Origin: Streptomyces lanatus | GTDB taxonomy: Bacteria; Actinomycetota; Actinomycetes; Streptomycetales; Streptomycetaceae | Direction of reading: 5' to 3' | DNA length: 64,000 nucleotides | Assembly (NCBI RefSeq): GCF_014655715.1 | Contig: NZ_BNBM01000008.1 | Span: 1-64,000 of the forward strand | Shown here: positions 7,834-15,902 of the stretch, one piece after another | Numbering within the stretch: position 1 is the stretch's first letter | Layout: each line of letters begins with the position of its first letter | Notes under the pieces: generated by a model | What the model was told of the DNA's origin: nothing | Seen by the model: the letters and a program-made list of their open reading frames with translations, nothing else | Databases searched by the model: none | Translations under genes and position numbers: made by a program

Positions 7834-8718
7834 TTGCGTTTCTTCGTCACCGGCGCGACCGGGTTCATCGGTTCCGCCGTCGTCCGCGAATTGCTGGTGG
7901 CCGGGCACCAGGTGCTGGGCCTCGCCCGCTCGGACCGTGCGGCAACGGCACTGAAGGAGGCCGGGGCCGAGGTGCACCGGGGCGACCTCGACGACCTCGA
8001 CGGTCTGCGGGAGGCCGCGGCCGCGGCGGACGGCGTCGCCCATCTCGCGTTCATCCACGACTTCTCGGACTTCCCGGCCGCCGCGGAGACCGACCGGCGT
8101 GCCATCACGGCGATGGGTGAGGCGCTGGCGGGCAGCGGCCGGCCGTTCGTCGTGACCTCCGGCACGCTGACCCTAGCGCCGGGCCGTACTGCCACCGAGC
8201 AGGACGTCGCGCAGAACCATACGGTGCCCCGCAGGTCGGAGCAGGCCGCCCTCGCCTTCGTCGAGCGGGGTGTCCGTGCCTCGGTGGTGCGGCTACCGCC
8301 GTCCGTGCACGGTGAGGGCGACCACGGCTTCGTACCGCGGCTGATCGAGATCGCCCGCGAGAAGGGCGTCTCGGCCCACCCGGGCGACGGCTCCAACCGC
8401 TGGCCCGCGGTGCACCGCCTCGACGCCGCCCGGCTCTACCGGCTGGCCCTGGAAGCGGCGCCCGCGGGCAGCAGACTGCACGGCATCCATGAGGAAGGGG
8501 TGGCGGTACGTGACATCGCCGAGGTCATCGGACGCCGTCTGGACCTTCCGGTGACCTCGATACCCCGCGAGGCGGCGGCGGAGCACTACGGCTGGCTCGG
8601 CGCCTTCATCACGGCGGACGGCCCGGCGTCCAGTGCGCTGACCCGCGAGCTGACGGGCTGGCGGCCCACGCAGCAGGGATTGTTGGCCGACCTTGAAGAA
8701 GGTCACTACTTCGACTGA
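7834..8718 (+). CDS. NAD(P)-dependent epimerase/dehydratase family protein (atypical SDR)
   Basis: The product has 294 residues. The extended-SDR nucleotide motif GATGFIG is at residues 7-13 and the acidic DL of GDLDDLDGL follows the second strand. I do not find the usual YxxxK; the region after the VTSGTLTL strand reads TVPRRSEQAAL instead, so it is an atypical SDR whose catalysis may differ or be absent. The start is a TTG with GGAG nine bases upstream; the Rossmann strand begins at the second residue, which excludes later starts. It is divergently transcribed from the LysR gene and is probably its target. Confidence 0.85.
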   Translation: MRFFVTGATGFIGSAVVRELLVAGHQVLGLARSDRAATALKEAGAEVHRGDLDDLDGLREAAAAADGVAHLAFIHDFSDFPAAAETDRRAITAMGEALAGSGRPFVVTSGTLTLAPGRTATEQDVAQNHTVPRRSEQAALAFVERGVRASVVRLPPSVHGEGDHGFVPRLIEIAREKGVSAHPGDGSNRWPAVHRLDAARLYRLALEAAPAGSRLHGIHEEGVAVRDIAEVIGRRLDLPVTSIPREAAAEHYGWLGAFITADGPASSALTRELTGWRPTQQGLLADLEEGHYFD

Positions 8719-8736
8719 CCCCCGCCGGCACCGGCC

Positions 8737-9465
8737 TCAGCGGGCCTCGGCCTCGCGCACCTGCTCCGGTGTCGGCGCCGTGCCGCCGAGGTGGGCCGGC
8801 ATCCACCAGGTGTCGCCCGCGTCCTTGGGGCGCACGGGGTAGGCGCGCTGGGCGGCCTCCAGCAGTTCCTGGACGCGCTCGCGCAGCTGCCGGGTGATCG
8901 CGCCCGCGTACTTGTCCTTGGAGGCCTCGATCGCCTCGCCGACCCGGATGGTGATCGGGGTGTGGCTGCGCTTGAAGTTGCGCGGGTGGCCCTTGGTCCA
9001 CAGTCGCTGGGTGCCCCATACGGCCATCGGGATCAGCGGAACGCCTGCCTCCTGGGCCAGCCGGGCGGCGCCCGACTTGAAGCTCTTCAGCGTGAACGAC
9101 TGCGAGATCGTGGCCTCCGGGAAGACCCCGACGATCTCGCCGGACCGCAGCGAGTCCAGGGCGTGGGCGTACGCCGCCTCACCCTGCTTGCGGTCCACGG
9201 GGATGTGCTTCATGCCGCGCATCAGCGGACCGGAGATCTTGTGCCGGAACACCGACTCCTTCGCCATGAAGCGCACCAGACGCTTCTGCGGGAGGGCAGC
9301 GAGGCCGTCGAAGACGAAGTCCAGATAGCTGATGTGGTTGCTCACCAGCACGGCGCCGCCCGAGCGCGGAATGTTCTCCGACCCCTTGCAGTCGATCTTG
9401 AGGTCCCACACCTTGAACAACGCCTGGGCGAAACCGACGACGGGGCGGTAGACAAGCTCTGCCAT
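8737..9465 (-). CDS. 1-acyl-sn-glycerol-3-phosphate acyltransferase (PlsC-like)
   Basis: A 242-residue acyltransferase of phospholipid synthesis, transferring an acyl chain to lysophosphatidate or a related acceptor at the membrane. Block I is NHISYLD with His44 and Asp49; block III is VGVFPEATIS with Glu117, where the common FPEG reads FPEA. KHIPVDR at about 86-92 is block II. The N-terminal stretch around residues 5-20 is moderately hydrophobic and may dip into the membrane. It ends 19 bp from the epimerase stop, tail to tail. Streptomyces carry several paralogues, so lysophospholipid, ornithine lipid or other acceptors remain possible. Confidence 0.87.
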   Translation of the reverse strand: MAELVYRPVVGFAQALFKVWDLKIDCKGSENIPRSGGAVLVSNHISYLDFVFDGLAALPQKRLVRFMAKESVFRHKISGPLMRGMKHIPVDRKQGEAAYAHALDSLRSGEIVGVFPEATISQSFTLKSFKSGAARLAQEAGVPLIPMAVWGTQRLWTKGHPRNFKRSHTPITIRVGEAIEASKDKYAGAITRQLRERVQELLEAAQRAYPVRPKDAGDTWWMPAHLGGTAPTPEQVREAEAR

Positions 9466-9536
9466 GGACGGGGTGGACCCTTCCTTCTCTGCCCGGGAAG
9501 GAGGCTCGCAGAGGCTCCCGGTGGGGAAAGTTACGC

Positions 9537-9554
9537 AGCCGTAGGTTTACGGCT
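9537..9554. promoter_or_regulatory. inverted repeat AGCCGTA-ggtt-TACGGCT
   Basis: Perfect 7-bp arms with a 4-nt loop, about 72 bp upstream of the acyltransferase start in the interval 9466-9664. It could be an operator for the acyltransferase or a terminator for the DUF4395 gene that reads toward it. No T-run follows on either strand. Confidence 0.35.
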
Positions 9555-9664
9555 TGTCGCAGATCGTGCCCCAAGAACGCCCGAGGGCCAAGCCCAAGTG
9601 CCTGGGAACGGCGAGATCCTCGTCACGTCCACCCCGTGATCCACCTCGGGCTTTGGGCCTGTCT

Positions 9665-10081
9665 TTACTCGGCGGGCGCCACCACCCGCCGCACGAGCAG
9701 GTACATCTCACAGCCCAGGCAATAGCCGAATACGGCGTTCAGGAAAGCGGCCGCGAGAGCCGCCCCCGTGGCGGCGAGCCCCAGCCAGTCCACCCCGAAC
9801 GCGTAGCCGACCAAGCCGAGGCCCGCGAAGACCAGCCCGACCGCCTGCGCGAACCGCGGCGGCTCCGGCGCCTCGAACTCGGTCGGCGGTCCGATCCGCG
9901 GCCAGATGACCCTCCGGAACAGCCAGCCGTACGGCGAACGGCCCACCCCGCCCGCCGCGCCCAGCGCGAACGCCAGGGTCTGCCAGGCCAAGAGCCAGGC
10001 ACTGCCGGTGACCAGAACGACCGCCAGCACCACGGTCGTCAGAGCCGCCCCGAAGCGCGGCCCCCTCACATCGATGTCCAT
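9665..10081 (-). CDS. DUF4395 family membrane protein
   Basis: A 138-residue integral membrane protein of the DUF4395 family. Four hydrophobic helices are evident, including ALTTVVLAVVLVTGSAWLL near residues 13-27 and FAQAVGLVFAGLGLVGYAF near 77-95. The last helix carries the conserved Cys pair in FGYCLGCEMYLL. It is divergent from a membrane-anchored thioredoxin over 77 bp. In other actinobacteria the two families occur together, which suggests a membrane redox relay in which the CxxC of DUF4395 exchanges with the thioredoxin; this is inference. Confidence 0.85.
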   Translation of the reverse strand: MDIDVRGPRFGAALTTVVLAVVLVTGSAWLLAWQTLAFALGAAGGVGRSPYGWLFRRVIWPRIGPPTEFEAPEPPRFAQAVGLVFAGLGLVGYAFGVDWLGLAATGAALAAAFLNAVFGYCLGCEMYLLVRRVVAPAE

Positions 10082-10158
10082 GAATCAAGCATTCCGCATG
10101 GGAAGGGCTTCCGGGGAGTCGGGAATCTTTGCAGTCTCGTGAACGCTTGAGCAGGGTG

Positions 10159-10572
10159 ATGACCGGACTTGTGGTGTGCGTGGTGGTGCTCGCGGCGGCG
10201 AGCGCCTTCGGAGTGCTGCATCGGCGGCGGAGCGGGAGAGTAAGGGTGCGCGGGCGCGACGACGGAAAGCGGCTCGGCGCGGCCGAGTTGGGCACGGAAC
10301 TGGGCGAGCGCGCCACCCTCCTGCAGTTCTCCAGCGCCTTCTGCGCCCCCTGCCGGGCCACCCGGCGCGTACTCGACGAGGTGGCCGGCATGGTCCCGGG
10401 CGTCACCCATGTCGAGATCGACGCCGAGGACCACCTGGACCTCGTCCGCCGGCTCGACATCCTCAAGACCCCGACCGTGCTGGTCCTCGACGCCGACGGC
10501 ACCATCGTGCGGCGGGCCACCGGTCAGCCGCGCAAGGCGGATGTGATCGCCGCCCTGGGGGAAGCGGTCTGA
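10159..10572 (+). CDS. membrane-anchored thioredoxin-fold protein
   Basis: A 137-residue protein with an N-terminal hydrophobic anchor at about residues 3-20 followed by Arg-rich sequence, which by the positive-inside rule puts the thioredoxin domain in the cytosol. The active site is CAPC (Cys62, Cys65) in SSAFCAPCRATRRVL, and the cis-Pro is in KTPTVLVLD. The ATG at 10159 starts right at the anchor; upstream GTG and TTG codons in frame are alternatives. It probably reduces disulfides for the divergent DUF4395 protein. Confidence 0.82.
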   Translation: MTGLVVCVVVLAAASAFGVLHRRRSGRVRVRGRDDGKRLGAAELGTELGERATLLQFSSAFCAPCRATRRVLDEVAGMVPGVTHVEIDAEDHLDLVRRLDILKTPTVLVLDADGTIVRRATGQPRKADVIAALGEAV

Positions 10573-10631
10573 GGGGGTGTGACATCGAGACGGCGCCGAG
10601 GGTGAGTCATCTCCCACATCGCGGAACGTAC

Positions 10632-10661
10632 TTGACTGTGTGCACCACCTATCGTCAGCCT
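10632..10661 (+). promoter_or_regulatory. candidate promoter of the Cys-Cys leader peptide
   Basis: TTGACT at 10632-10637 and CAGCCT at 10656-10661 are 18 bp apart. The ATG of the leader peptide lies at 10668, six bases after the -10, and has no ribosome site, so the transcript would begin at or next to the start codon. The -10 is imperfect. Confidence 0.4.
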
Positions 10662-10667
10662 GACCGT

Positions 10668-10748
10668 ATGCCTGAGGAACTCCTTCTCTTCGGACGGGCC
10701 CATGTCGATCTGGCCCGCACCGCGAGCGCGTGCTGTCCGGGCCGTTGA
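10668..10748 (+). CDS. 26-residue leader peptide with Cys-Cys near its end
   Basis: The short reading frame encodes a peptide whose core GRAHVDLARTASACC matches the actinobacterial leader peptide family with the pattern R-x-H-V-D-L-x-R-x-x-S-A-x-C. Such peptides precede sulfur assimilation and related redox genes, and in mycobacteria cysteine-rich ones act in cysteine-dependent attenuation. Here the two Cys codons (TGC TGT) are followed by three codons and the stop, and the flavin reductase gene begins 44 bases later. The ATG has no ribosome site and sits six bases after a -10-like hexamer, so it is probably leaderless. Functional attenuation is inferred, not shown. Confidence 0.75.
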   Translation: MPEELLLFGRAHVDLARTASACCPGR

Positions 10749-10792
10749 ACGGCCACCGACCCGCACGCCTCCCCTCGCAGAAGGACAACTCC

Positions 10793-11302
10793 ATGACGGC
10801 CCTCTCCGGCCTCGGCACTCCTCGGCTCGCCTCGCCCGAACTGCTCCGCTCCCTCTTCCGGCGTCATGCCGCAGGAGTGGCCGTGATCACGGCTCGCGGT
10901 GAGACGGGCCCGGTCGGCTTCACCGCCACCTCCCTGACCTCCGTCTCCGCCGAGCCCCCGATGCTCTCCTTCGGCATCGGCACCGGCGCCTCCAGCTGGC
11001 CGGCGATATCCGAGACCGACCATGTCGGCGTGCACATACTCGGCGAGCACCAACAGGAGCTGGCCGCCACCTTCGCGCGCAGCGGCGCCGACCGCTTCGG
11101 CCCGGCCACCGCCTGGCGCGAGGGCCCCGAAGGCGTCCCCGTACTCGATGACGTGCTGGCCTGGATGGTGTGCCGGGTCGCCGGGCGCGTACCGGCCGGT
11201 GATCACCGCATCGTGCTGGCCGAGGTGGTCCTGGGCGACCCCAGCGGTCCCGGGCGTCCGCTCGTGTACCACCAGGGCCGGTTCAACGGCCTGCGTGACT
11301 GA
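10793..11302 (+). CDS. flavin reductase family protein (FMN-binding split barrel)
   Basis: A 169-residue flavin reductase-like protein, expected to reduce FMN or FAD with NAD(P)H for a partner monooxygenase, or to be one half of a two-component oxygenase. Family landmarks are the N-terminal FRRHAAGVAVITAR, VGFTATSLTSVSAEPPMLSFG for the flavin phosphate and ribityl contacts, and the C-terminal GDHRIVLAEVVLGD. The ATG has an AGAAGGA site about eight bases upstream. The Cys-Cys leader peptide just upstream suggests control by sulfur supply, as for reductases that serve alkanesulfonate monooxygenases; that partner is not in this window. Confidence 0.88.
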   Translation: MTALSGLGTPRLASPELLRSLFRRHAAGVAVITARGETGPVGFTATSLTSVSAEPPMLSFGIGTGASSWPAISETDHVGVHILGEHQQELAATFARSGADRFGPATAWREGPEGVPVLDDVLAWMVCRVAGRVPAGDHRIVLAEVVLGDPSGPGRPLVYHQGRFNGLRD

Positions 11303-11424
11303 CGTCACCGGACCTCTGTGACCGATCCTGCCCTCCACGGTTCTGCGGAGCCGTCGAATTCCGATTACGCTGCGTTGCAAAGGTCACAGTTCAAAGCGCT
11401 TGCTTAGCGGGAACGAACTGGGTG

Positions 11425-11436
11425 TACTGACGAGTA
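11425..11436. promoter_or_regulatory. palindrome TACT-gacg-AGTA upstream of etfB
   Basis: A perfect 4-bp-arm palindrome 108 bp before etfB. TACT/AGTA palindromes of this kind are typical TetR-family operators, and fatty-acid oxidation genes that need ETF are often under TetR control. The assignment is by resemblance only. Confidence 0.35.
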
Positions 11437-11492
11437 ATATTTCGCTCGGAGCGCGGGTCGCCCCGGACGGGATCAGCCGCTTGGGGCGCCTA

Positions 11493-11514
11493 TGCTGCCT
11501 GCAAGTAGGCAGCA
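11493..11514 (+). promoter_or_regulatory. inverted repeat TGCTGCCT-gcaagt-AGGCAGCA before etfB
   Basis: Perfect 8-bp arms with a 6-nt loop start inside a -10-like TATGCT (11491-11496) and end about 30 bp before the etfB start, ahead of its GGAG site. It may be an operator over the promoter or a 5' stem of the etfBA mRNA. Confidence 0.5.
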
Positions 11515-11544
11515 GAGAAATGTCGACGCAGTAGGAGAGCCGGC

Positions 11545-12333
11545 GTGAGCTTGAGGATCGTTGTCACTGTGAAGTACGTGCCCGACGCCACTGGCGACCG
11601 GCACTTCGCCGATGACCTGACCGTCGACCGGGACGACGTGGACGGTCTGCTCTCCGAGCTCGACGAGTACGCGGTCGAACAGGCGCTGCAGATCTCCGAG
11701 AACTCCGACGACGACGTGGAGATCACCGTTCTGACGGTGGGCCCCGAGGACGCCAAGGACGCGCTGCGCAAGGCCCTGTCCATGGGTGCCGACAAGGCGA
11801 TCCACGTCGAGGACGACGACCTGCACGGCACCGACGCCCTGGGCACCTCGCTGGTGCTGGCCAAGGCCGTCGAGAAGGCCGGCTACGACCTGGTGATCTC
11901 CGGCATGGCCTCCACCGACGGCACCATGGGTGTCGTCCCGGCCCTGCTCGCCGAGCGCCTGGGCGTCCCGCAGGTCACCCTGCTGTCCGAGGTCTCCGTC
12001 GAGGACGGCACGGTCAAGGGCCGCCGCGACGGCGACAGTGCCACCGAGCAGCTCGAGGCGTCGCTTCCGGCCGTCGTGTCGGTCACCGACCAGTCGGGCG
12101 AGGCGCGTTACCCGTCCTTCAAGGGCATCATGGCCGCCAAGAAGAAGCCGGTGGAGTCCTGGGACCTGTCGGACCTGGAGATCGACGCCGAGGAGGTCGG
12201 CCTCGAGGGTGCCTACACCGTCGTGGACACCGCCTCCGAGCGTCCGGCCCGCACCGCGGGCACGATCGTCAAGGACGAGGGCGAGGGCGGCAAGCAGCTC
12301 GCTGAGTTCCTCGCGAGCCAGAAGTTCATCTAA
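11545..12333 (+). CDS. etfB: electron transfer flavoprotein beta subunit
   Basis: The 262-residue product is the small ETF subunit, which with EtfA forms the FAD/AMP heterodimer that takes electrons from acyl-CoA and other dehydrogenases and passes them to the membrane ETF:quinone oxidoreductase. The N-terminal IVVTVKYVPDATGD, EYAVEQALQI, VLTVGPEDAKDALRKALSMGADKAIH and GVVPALLAERLGVPQVTLL segments are characteristic of the family. The GTG start has GGAG upstream. etfA follows after 52 bp in the same direction. The upstream 242-bp interval contains two palindromes and the likely promoter. Confidence 0.96.
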   Translation: MSLRIVVTVKYVPDATGDRHFADDLTVDRDDVDGLLSELDEYAVEQALQISENSDDDVEITVLTVGPEDAKDALRKALSMGADKAIHVEDDDLHGTDALGTSLVLAKAVEKAGYDLVISGMASTDGTMGVVPALLAERLGVPQVTLLSEVSVEDGTVKGRRDGDSATEQLEASLPAVVSVTDQSGEARYPSFKGIMAAKKKPVESWDLSDLEIDAEEVGLEGAYTVVDTASERPARTAGTIVKDEGEGGKQLAEFLASQKFI

Positions 12334-12385
12334 GGCTCCTGAGCCTGACCGCCCCTCAACTTCCGTTTAGCAGGAGAGCATTCCC

Positions 12386-13348
12386 ATGGCTGAAGTTCTC
12401 GTCTACGTCGACCACGTGGACGGTGCCGTCCGCAAGCCCACCCTGGAGCTGCTGACCCTGGCCCGCCGTGTCGGCGAGCCGGTCGCGGTCGCGCTGGGCA
12501 ACGGCGCCGCCGACACCGCCGCCGCCCTCGCCGAGCACGGCGCCGTCAAGGTCCTCACCCACGACGCGTCCGAGTACGCCGACTACCTGGTCGTCCCGAA
12601 GGTCGACGCCCTCCAGGCTGCCGTCGAGGCCGTCTCCCCGGCCGCCGTCCTCGTCCCCTCCTCCGCCGAGGGCAAGGAGATCGCCGCCCGTCTGGCGCTG
12701 CGCATCGGCTCCGGCATCATCACCGACGCGATCGACCTGGAGGCCGGTGACGAGGGTCCGGTCGCGACCCAGTCCGTGTTCGCCGCGTCCTTCACCACCA
12801 AGTCCCGTGTCGCCAAGGGCACCCCGGTCATCACGGTCAAGCCCAACAGCGCCGCCGTCGAGGCCGCCCCGGCCGCCGGCGCGGTCGAGGCCCTCGCCGT
12901 GACCTTCTCCGCCGCCGCGACCGGCACCAAGGTCACCGCGCGCACGCCGCGTGAGTCGACCGGGCGTCCGGAGCTCACCGAGGCCGCGATCGTGGTCTCC
13001 GGTGGCCGTGGCGTCAACGGCGCGGAGAACTTCGCGATCATCGAGGCCCTCGCCGACTCCCTCGGTGCGGCCGTCGGTGCCTCGCGTGCCGCGGTGGACG
13101 CGGGCTGGTACCCGCACACCAACCAGGTCGGCCAGACCGGCAAGTCCGTGTCGCCGCAGCTGTACATCGCCTCCGGTATCTCCGGCGCGATCCAGCACCG
13201 CGCGGGCATGCAGACCTCGAAGACGATCGTGGCGATCAACAAGGACGCCGAGGCCCCGATCTTCGAGCTGGTCGACTACGGCGTCGTCGGCGACCTCTTC
13301 GACGTCGTCCCGGCGCTGACCGAGGAGATCAACACCCGCAAGGGCTGA
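12386..13348 (+). CDS. etfA: electron transfer flavoprotein alpha subunit
   Basis: The 320-residue large ETF subunit. The C-terminal FAD-binding domain is clear: VSGGRGVNGAENFAIIEALA, then QVGQTGKSVSPQLYIASGIS and GAIQHRAGMQTSKTIVAIN, the family signature that closes over FAD. The N-terminal half, starting AEVLVYVDHVDG, is the Rossmann-like domain shared with EtfB. AGGAGA lies eight to nine bases before the ATG. It is the last gene of the etfBA unit: a strong terminator begins 20 bp after the stop. Confidence 0.96.
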   Translation: MAEVLVYVDHVDGAVRKPTLELLTLARRVGEPVAVALGNGAADTAAALAEHGAVKVLTHDASEYADYLVVPKVDALQAAVEAVSPAAVLVPSSAEGKEIAARLALRIGSGIITDAIDLEAGDEGPVATQSVFAASFTTKSRVAKGTPVITVKPNSAAVEAAPAAGAVEALAVTFSAAATGTKVTARTPRESTGRPELTEAAIVVSGGRGVNGAENFAIIEALADSLGAAVGASRAAVDAGWYPHTNQVGQTGKSVSPQLYIASGISGAIQHRAGMQTSKTIVAINKDAEAPIFELVDYGVVGDLFDVVPALTEEINTRKG

Positions 13349-13367
13349 TCCCCGACGGACCCAGCGA

Positions 13368-13404
13368 GGCCCCCGCGACCGTGCCGACGGTCACGGGGGC
13401 CTTG
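13368..13404 (+). terminator. rho-independent-type terminator of etfBA
   Basis: GGCCCCCG-C-GACCGT pairs with ACGGTC-A-CGGGGGCC around the tetraloop GCCG (13383-13386), a 15-bp stem with one C-A mismatch, followed by TTGTGT. It sits between etfA and the convergent endonuclease gene and could serve both strands. Confidence 0.85.
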
Positions 13405-13417
13405 TGTCACCCCAGGC

Positions 13418-14326
13418 TCATCCCAGGGTCAGGTATGCCTGTACGGGCAGATGGTCGCTGGGGAACTGGCCGTTCTCGGCGTAGGTGTTGATCACCGCGC
13501 GATGCGCCGTGATACCGGGCGTGCTCAGGATCCAGTCGATGCGGTCGCCGTCCGGCGTCAGCGGCTTGTACCCGTGGAAGGTCCCGTACAGGTCGCTGCG
13601 CTCGCGCGCGGTGTCCCACGTGTCGACGAGACCGGCGCCGAGCAGCGTGTCGTACACCGCGTTCTTGTGGGCGGCGACATTGAAGTCCCCGGTCACCACG
13701 ACCGGGAGCGAGCGGTCGAACCCGGCGATCCGCTCGGCGATGAGCGCGGCGCTGCGCTCGCGCGCGTACTGGCCCACATGGTCGAAGTGGGTGTTCAGAG
13801 CGTAGAACTCCCGCCCGTCGTCGGTCAGATCGCGGAAGCGGACCCAGGTGACCATACGGGCGAAGGCGGCCCCCCAGGTGTTGGAGCCGATCACGTCCGG
13901 GGTGTCGGAGAGCCAGAAGTGGTCGTACTCGGTCGGGCGCAGTCGGTGGGAGTCGTAGAAGATCGCCATGGATTCGTCGCGGCTGCCGTGCAGCCGGCCG
14001 GTGCCCACCCAGTCGTAGCGCGCGCCGAGGTCCGAGTCGATGTCCAGCAGCTGCGAGAAGACGCCCTCCTGGGTGCCGATGACATGAGGTGCTTCGCGGC
14101 GCAGCAGCTCGCGCATCACCGGTCTGCGCACGGTCCAGCTGTTGGGCTCCGTCGTGCTCGCGAAGCGCAGGTTGAAGGACATGACCTGGAGATGCCGGCG
14201 GGACGGGGGCTCGCCCGCGGAGGCGGTGGACGTGGGCAGTGCTGTACTGGAGAGGGGCGCGGTGACCGCTGCGGCCAGCGCGGCTTTCAGGCCCAGACGG
14301 CGCGTGACTCGGCTGTGGTTCGGCAC
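13418..14326 (-). CDS. exported endonuclease/exonuclease/phosphatase family protein
   Basis: A 302-residue secreted metal-dependent phosphoesterase. The GTG at 14326 has AAGGAG six bases upstream and opens a signal peptide with an Arg-rich start (RVTRRLGLKAALAAAVTAPL). The EEP fold follows: MSFNLRFAS with the metal-site Asn, GTQEG with the catalytic Glu, NTHFDH, VTGDFNV with Asp and Asn, and the final SDHLPV with the Asp-His pair. Members cleave DNA, inositol phosphates, sphingomyelin or other phosphodiesters, so the substrate is open. A longer reading frame extends upstream but lacks a ribosome site. Confidence 0.87.
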   Translation of the reverse strand: MPNHSRVTRRLGLKAALAAAVTAPLSSTALPTSTASAGEPPSRRHLQVMSFNLRFASTTEPNSWTVRRPVMRELLRREAPHVIGTQEGVFSQLLDIDSDLGARYDWVGTGRLHGSRDESMAIFYDSHRLRPTEYDHFWLSDTPDVIGSNTWGAAFARMVTWVRFRDLTDDGREFYALNTHFDHVGQYARERSAALIAERIAGFDRSLPVVVTGDFNVAAHKNAVYDTLLGAGLVDTWDTARERSDLYGTFHGYKPLTPDGDRIDWILSTPGITAHRAVINTYAENGQFPSDHLPVQAYLTLG

Positions 14327-14487
14327 TTCGGGCTCCTTCGGTGGGAACTGCCGGACGAGTCGTGCGGGGCGTGCGTATGGAAGTGTGATACCGCGCCCTG
14401 AGATGAGCGTGAACATGGCGAGATGGGGGAGTGACTCCCCGTGGACATGGTGTTGACCAGACGGAAGGACCCCGGATAACTTCATTC

Positions 14488-14515
14488 TACGGATTGTTGA
14501 TTCCGTATAGCGGAA
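14488..14515. promoter_or_regulatory. overlapping inverted repeats upstream of the HpcH/HpaI gene
   Basis: TTCCG-tatag-CGGAA (14501-14515) is a perfect 5+5 bp inverted repeat. It overlaps TACGGA...TCCGTA (14488-14507), which has 6-bp arms. The pair lies 41 bp before the lyase start, in an unusually AT-rich patch. IclR-family repressors of glyoxylate and purine catabolism bind TTCCG/CGGAA-like sites; the match is by memory of the type, not by search. Confidence 0.45.
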
Positions 14516-14556
14516 AATGTCGCGGAAATCGTCGCGGCCGGCAGGAGGACGTGGGA

Positions 14557-15852
14557 ATGGGTCAGGGCCAGCAGCACAAGGTGTCGACGAGCCTCGCGGG
14601 CGCCGTGAGCGAGGAGATCAGCGCCTCCCTCGCGCCGGTCGACGCCGAACTGGAGCGCCGCTACCCCGGAGACCCCGGCACCCGCCAGCCCGTGCACACC
14701 GTCTACGTCCCCGGCGACGCCTTCGCCGCCGACACCGTCCGGACCTGGGGCGACCAAGCCCTCGAGCTGCTCGACGAACACGCCCCGGACGCCGCGTCCT
14801 TCGCCGCCGTCCTCGGCCTGTCCGACGAACTCGCCGGGCCCGTGCACGCACGCGTGCGTGCCAAGCTGGAGCGCGAGCCCATCGAGGACCTGCGCGTCGA
14901 CTTCGAGGACGGCTACCACGGCAAGGACGAGGACCAGGACGCCGCCCGCGCGGCACGGCTGATCGCCGAGGCGTACGAGAACGGCACGGCGGCCCCGTAC
15001 ATGGGCATCCGCATGAAGTGCATGGAGGTGCCCGTACGCGACCGGGGCATCCGCACCCTCGACATCTTCCTCACCGGCCTGATGGAGGCCGGCGGCCTGC
15101 CCGAGGGCCTGGTGCTCACGCTGCCCAAGGTGACGTACCCCGAGCAGGTCAGCGCCATGGTGCGACTCCTCGAGGAGTTCGAGAAGGCGCGCGGGATCGA
15201 GCCCGGCCGGATCGGCTTCGAGATCCAGATCGAGACCAGCCAGTCCATCCTCGCCACCGACGGCACCGCCACCGTCGCCCGCATGATCCAGGCCGCCGAG
15301 GGCCGCGCCACCGGCCTGCACTACGGCACCTTCGACTACAGCGCCTGCCTCGGCGTCTCCGCCGCCTACCAGGCCAGCGACCACCCGGCCGCCGACCACG
15401 CCAAGGCGATCATGCAGGTCGCGGCGGCCGGCACCGGCGTACGCGTCTCGGACGGCTCCACCAACGTCCTGCCAGTCGGTACGACCGCAAAGGTCCACGA
15501 CGCCTGGCGGCTGCACTACGGCCTCACGCGCCGCGCCCTGGCCCGCGCCTACTACCAGGGCTGGGACATGCACCCCGGCCACATCCCGACCCGGTACGCC
15601 GCCGTTTTCGCCTTCTACCGTGAAGGTTTCGAGCAGGCCGCGGCCCGCCTCGCCCGCTACGTCAACCGGGCCGGCGGCGATGTCATGGACGAGCCCGCCA
15701 CCGCCAAGGCCCTCAGCGGCTATCTGCTGCGCGGCCTGGACTGCGGCGCCCTCGACATGGGCGAGGTCGCCCGGCTGACCGGTCTGACGCGCGCCGATCT
15801 GGAGGGGTTCGCGGCTCCTCGACGCGGTGACCTGACGGTCTCCGCCAAGTAG
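14557..15852 (+). CDS. HpcH/HpaI aldolase/citrate lyase-type protein (DUF6986-like)
   Basis: A 431-residue cytosolic protein of the phosphoenolpyruvate/pyruvate TIM-barrel superfamily. Recognisable blocks are LRVDFEDGYHG with acidic metal ligands, RMKCMEVPVRDRGIRTLDIFL, LPKVTYPEQVSAMVRLLEEF, FEIQIETSQSIL with Glu near the barrel end, and LHYGTFDYSACLG. It is longer than typical HpaI (about 260), with a C-terminal extension, and resembles the Streptomyces DUF6986 group. The ATG at 14557 has AGGAGG eight bases upstream; a GTG at 14551 is too close to that site. The reaction is probably cleavage or formation of a C-C bond with pyruvate, glyoxylate or acetyl-CoA. Confidence 0.83.
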   Translation: MGQGQQHKVSTSLAGAVSEEISASLAPVDAELERRYPGDPGTRQPVHTVYVPGDAFAADTVRTWGDQALELLDEHAPDAASFAAVLGLSDELAGPVHARVRAKLEREPIEDLRVDFEDGYHGKDEDQDAARAARLIAEAYENGTAAPYMGIRMKCMEVPVRDRGIRTLDIFLTGLMEAGGLPEGLVLTLPKVTYPEQVSAMVRLLEEFEKARGIEPGRIGFEIQIETSQSILATDGTATVARMIQAAEGRATGLHYGTFDYSACLGVSAAYQASDHPAADHAKAIMQVAAAGTGVRVSDGSTNVLPVGTTAKVHDAWRLHYGLTRRALARAYYQGWDMHPGHIPTRYAAVFAFYREGFEQAAARLARYVNRAGGDVMDEPATAKALSGYLLRGLDCGALDMGEVARLTGLTRADLEGFAAPRRGDLTVSAK

Positions 15853-15902
15853 CGGGCCGGTCACAGCGGCCTGGACCGGCTGGTGTTGTCACCGGTGCCC
15901 CG

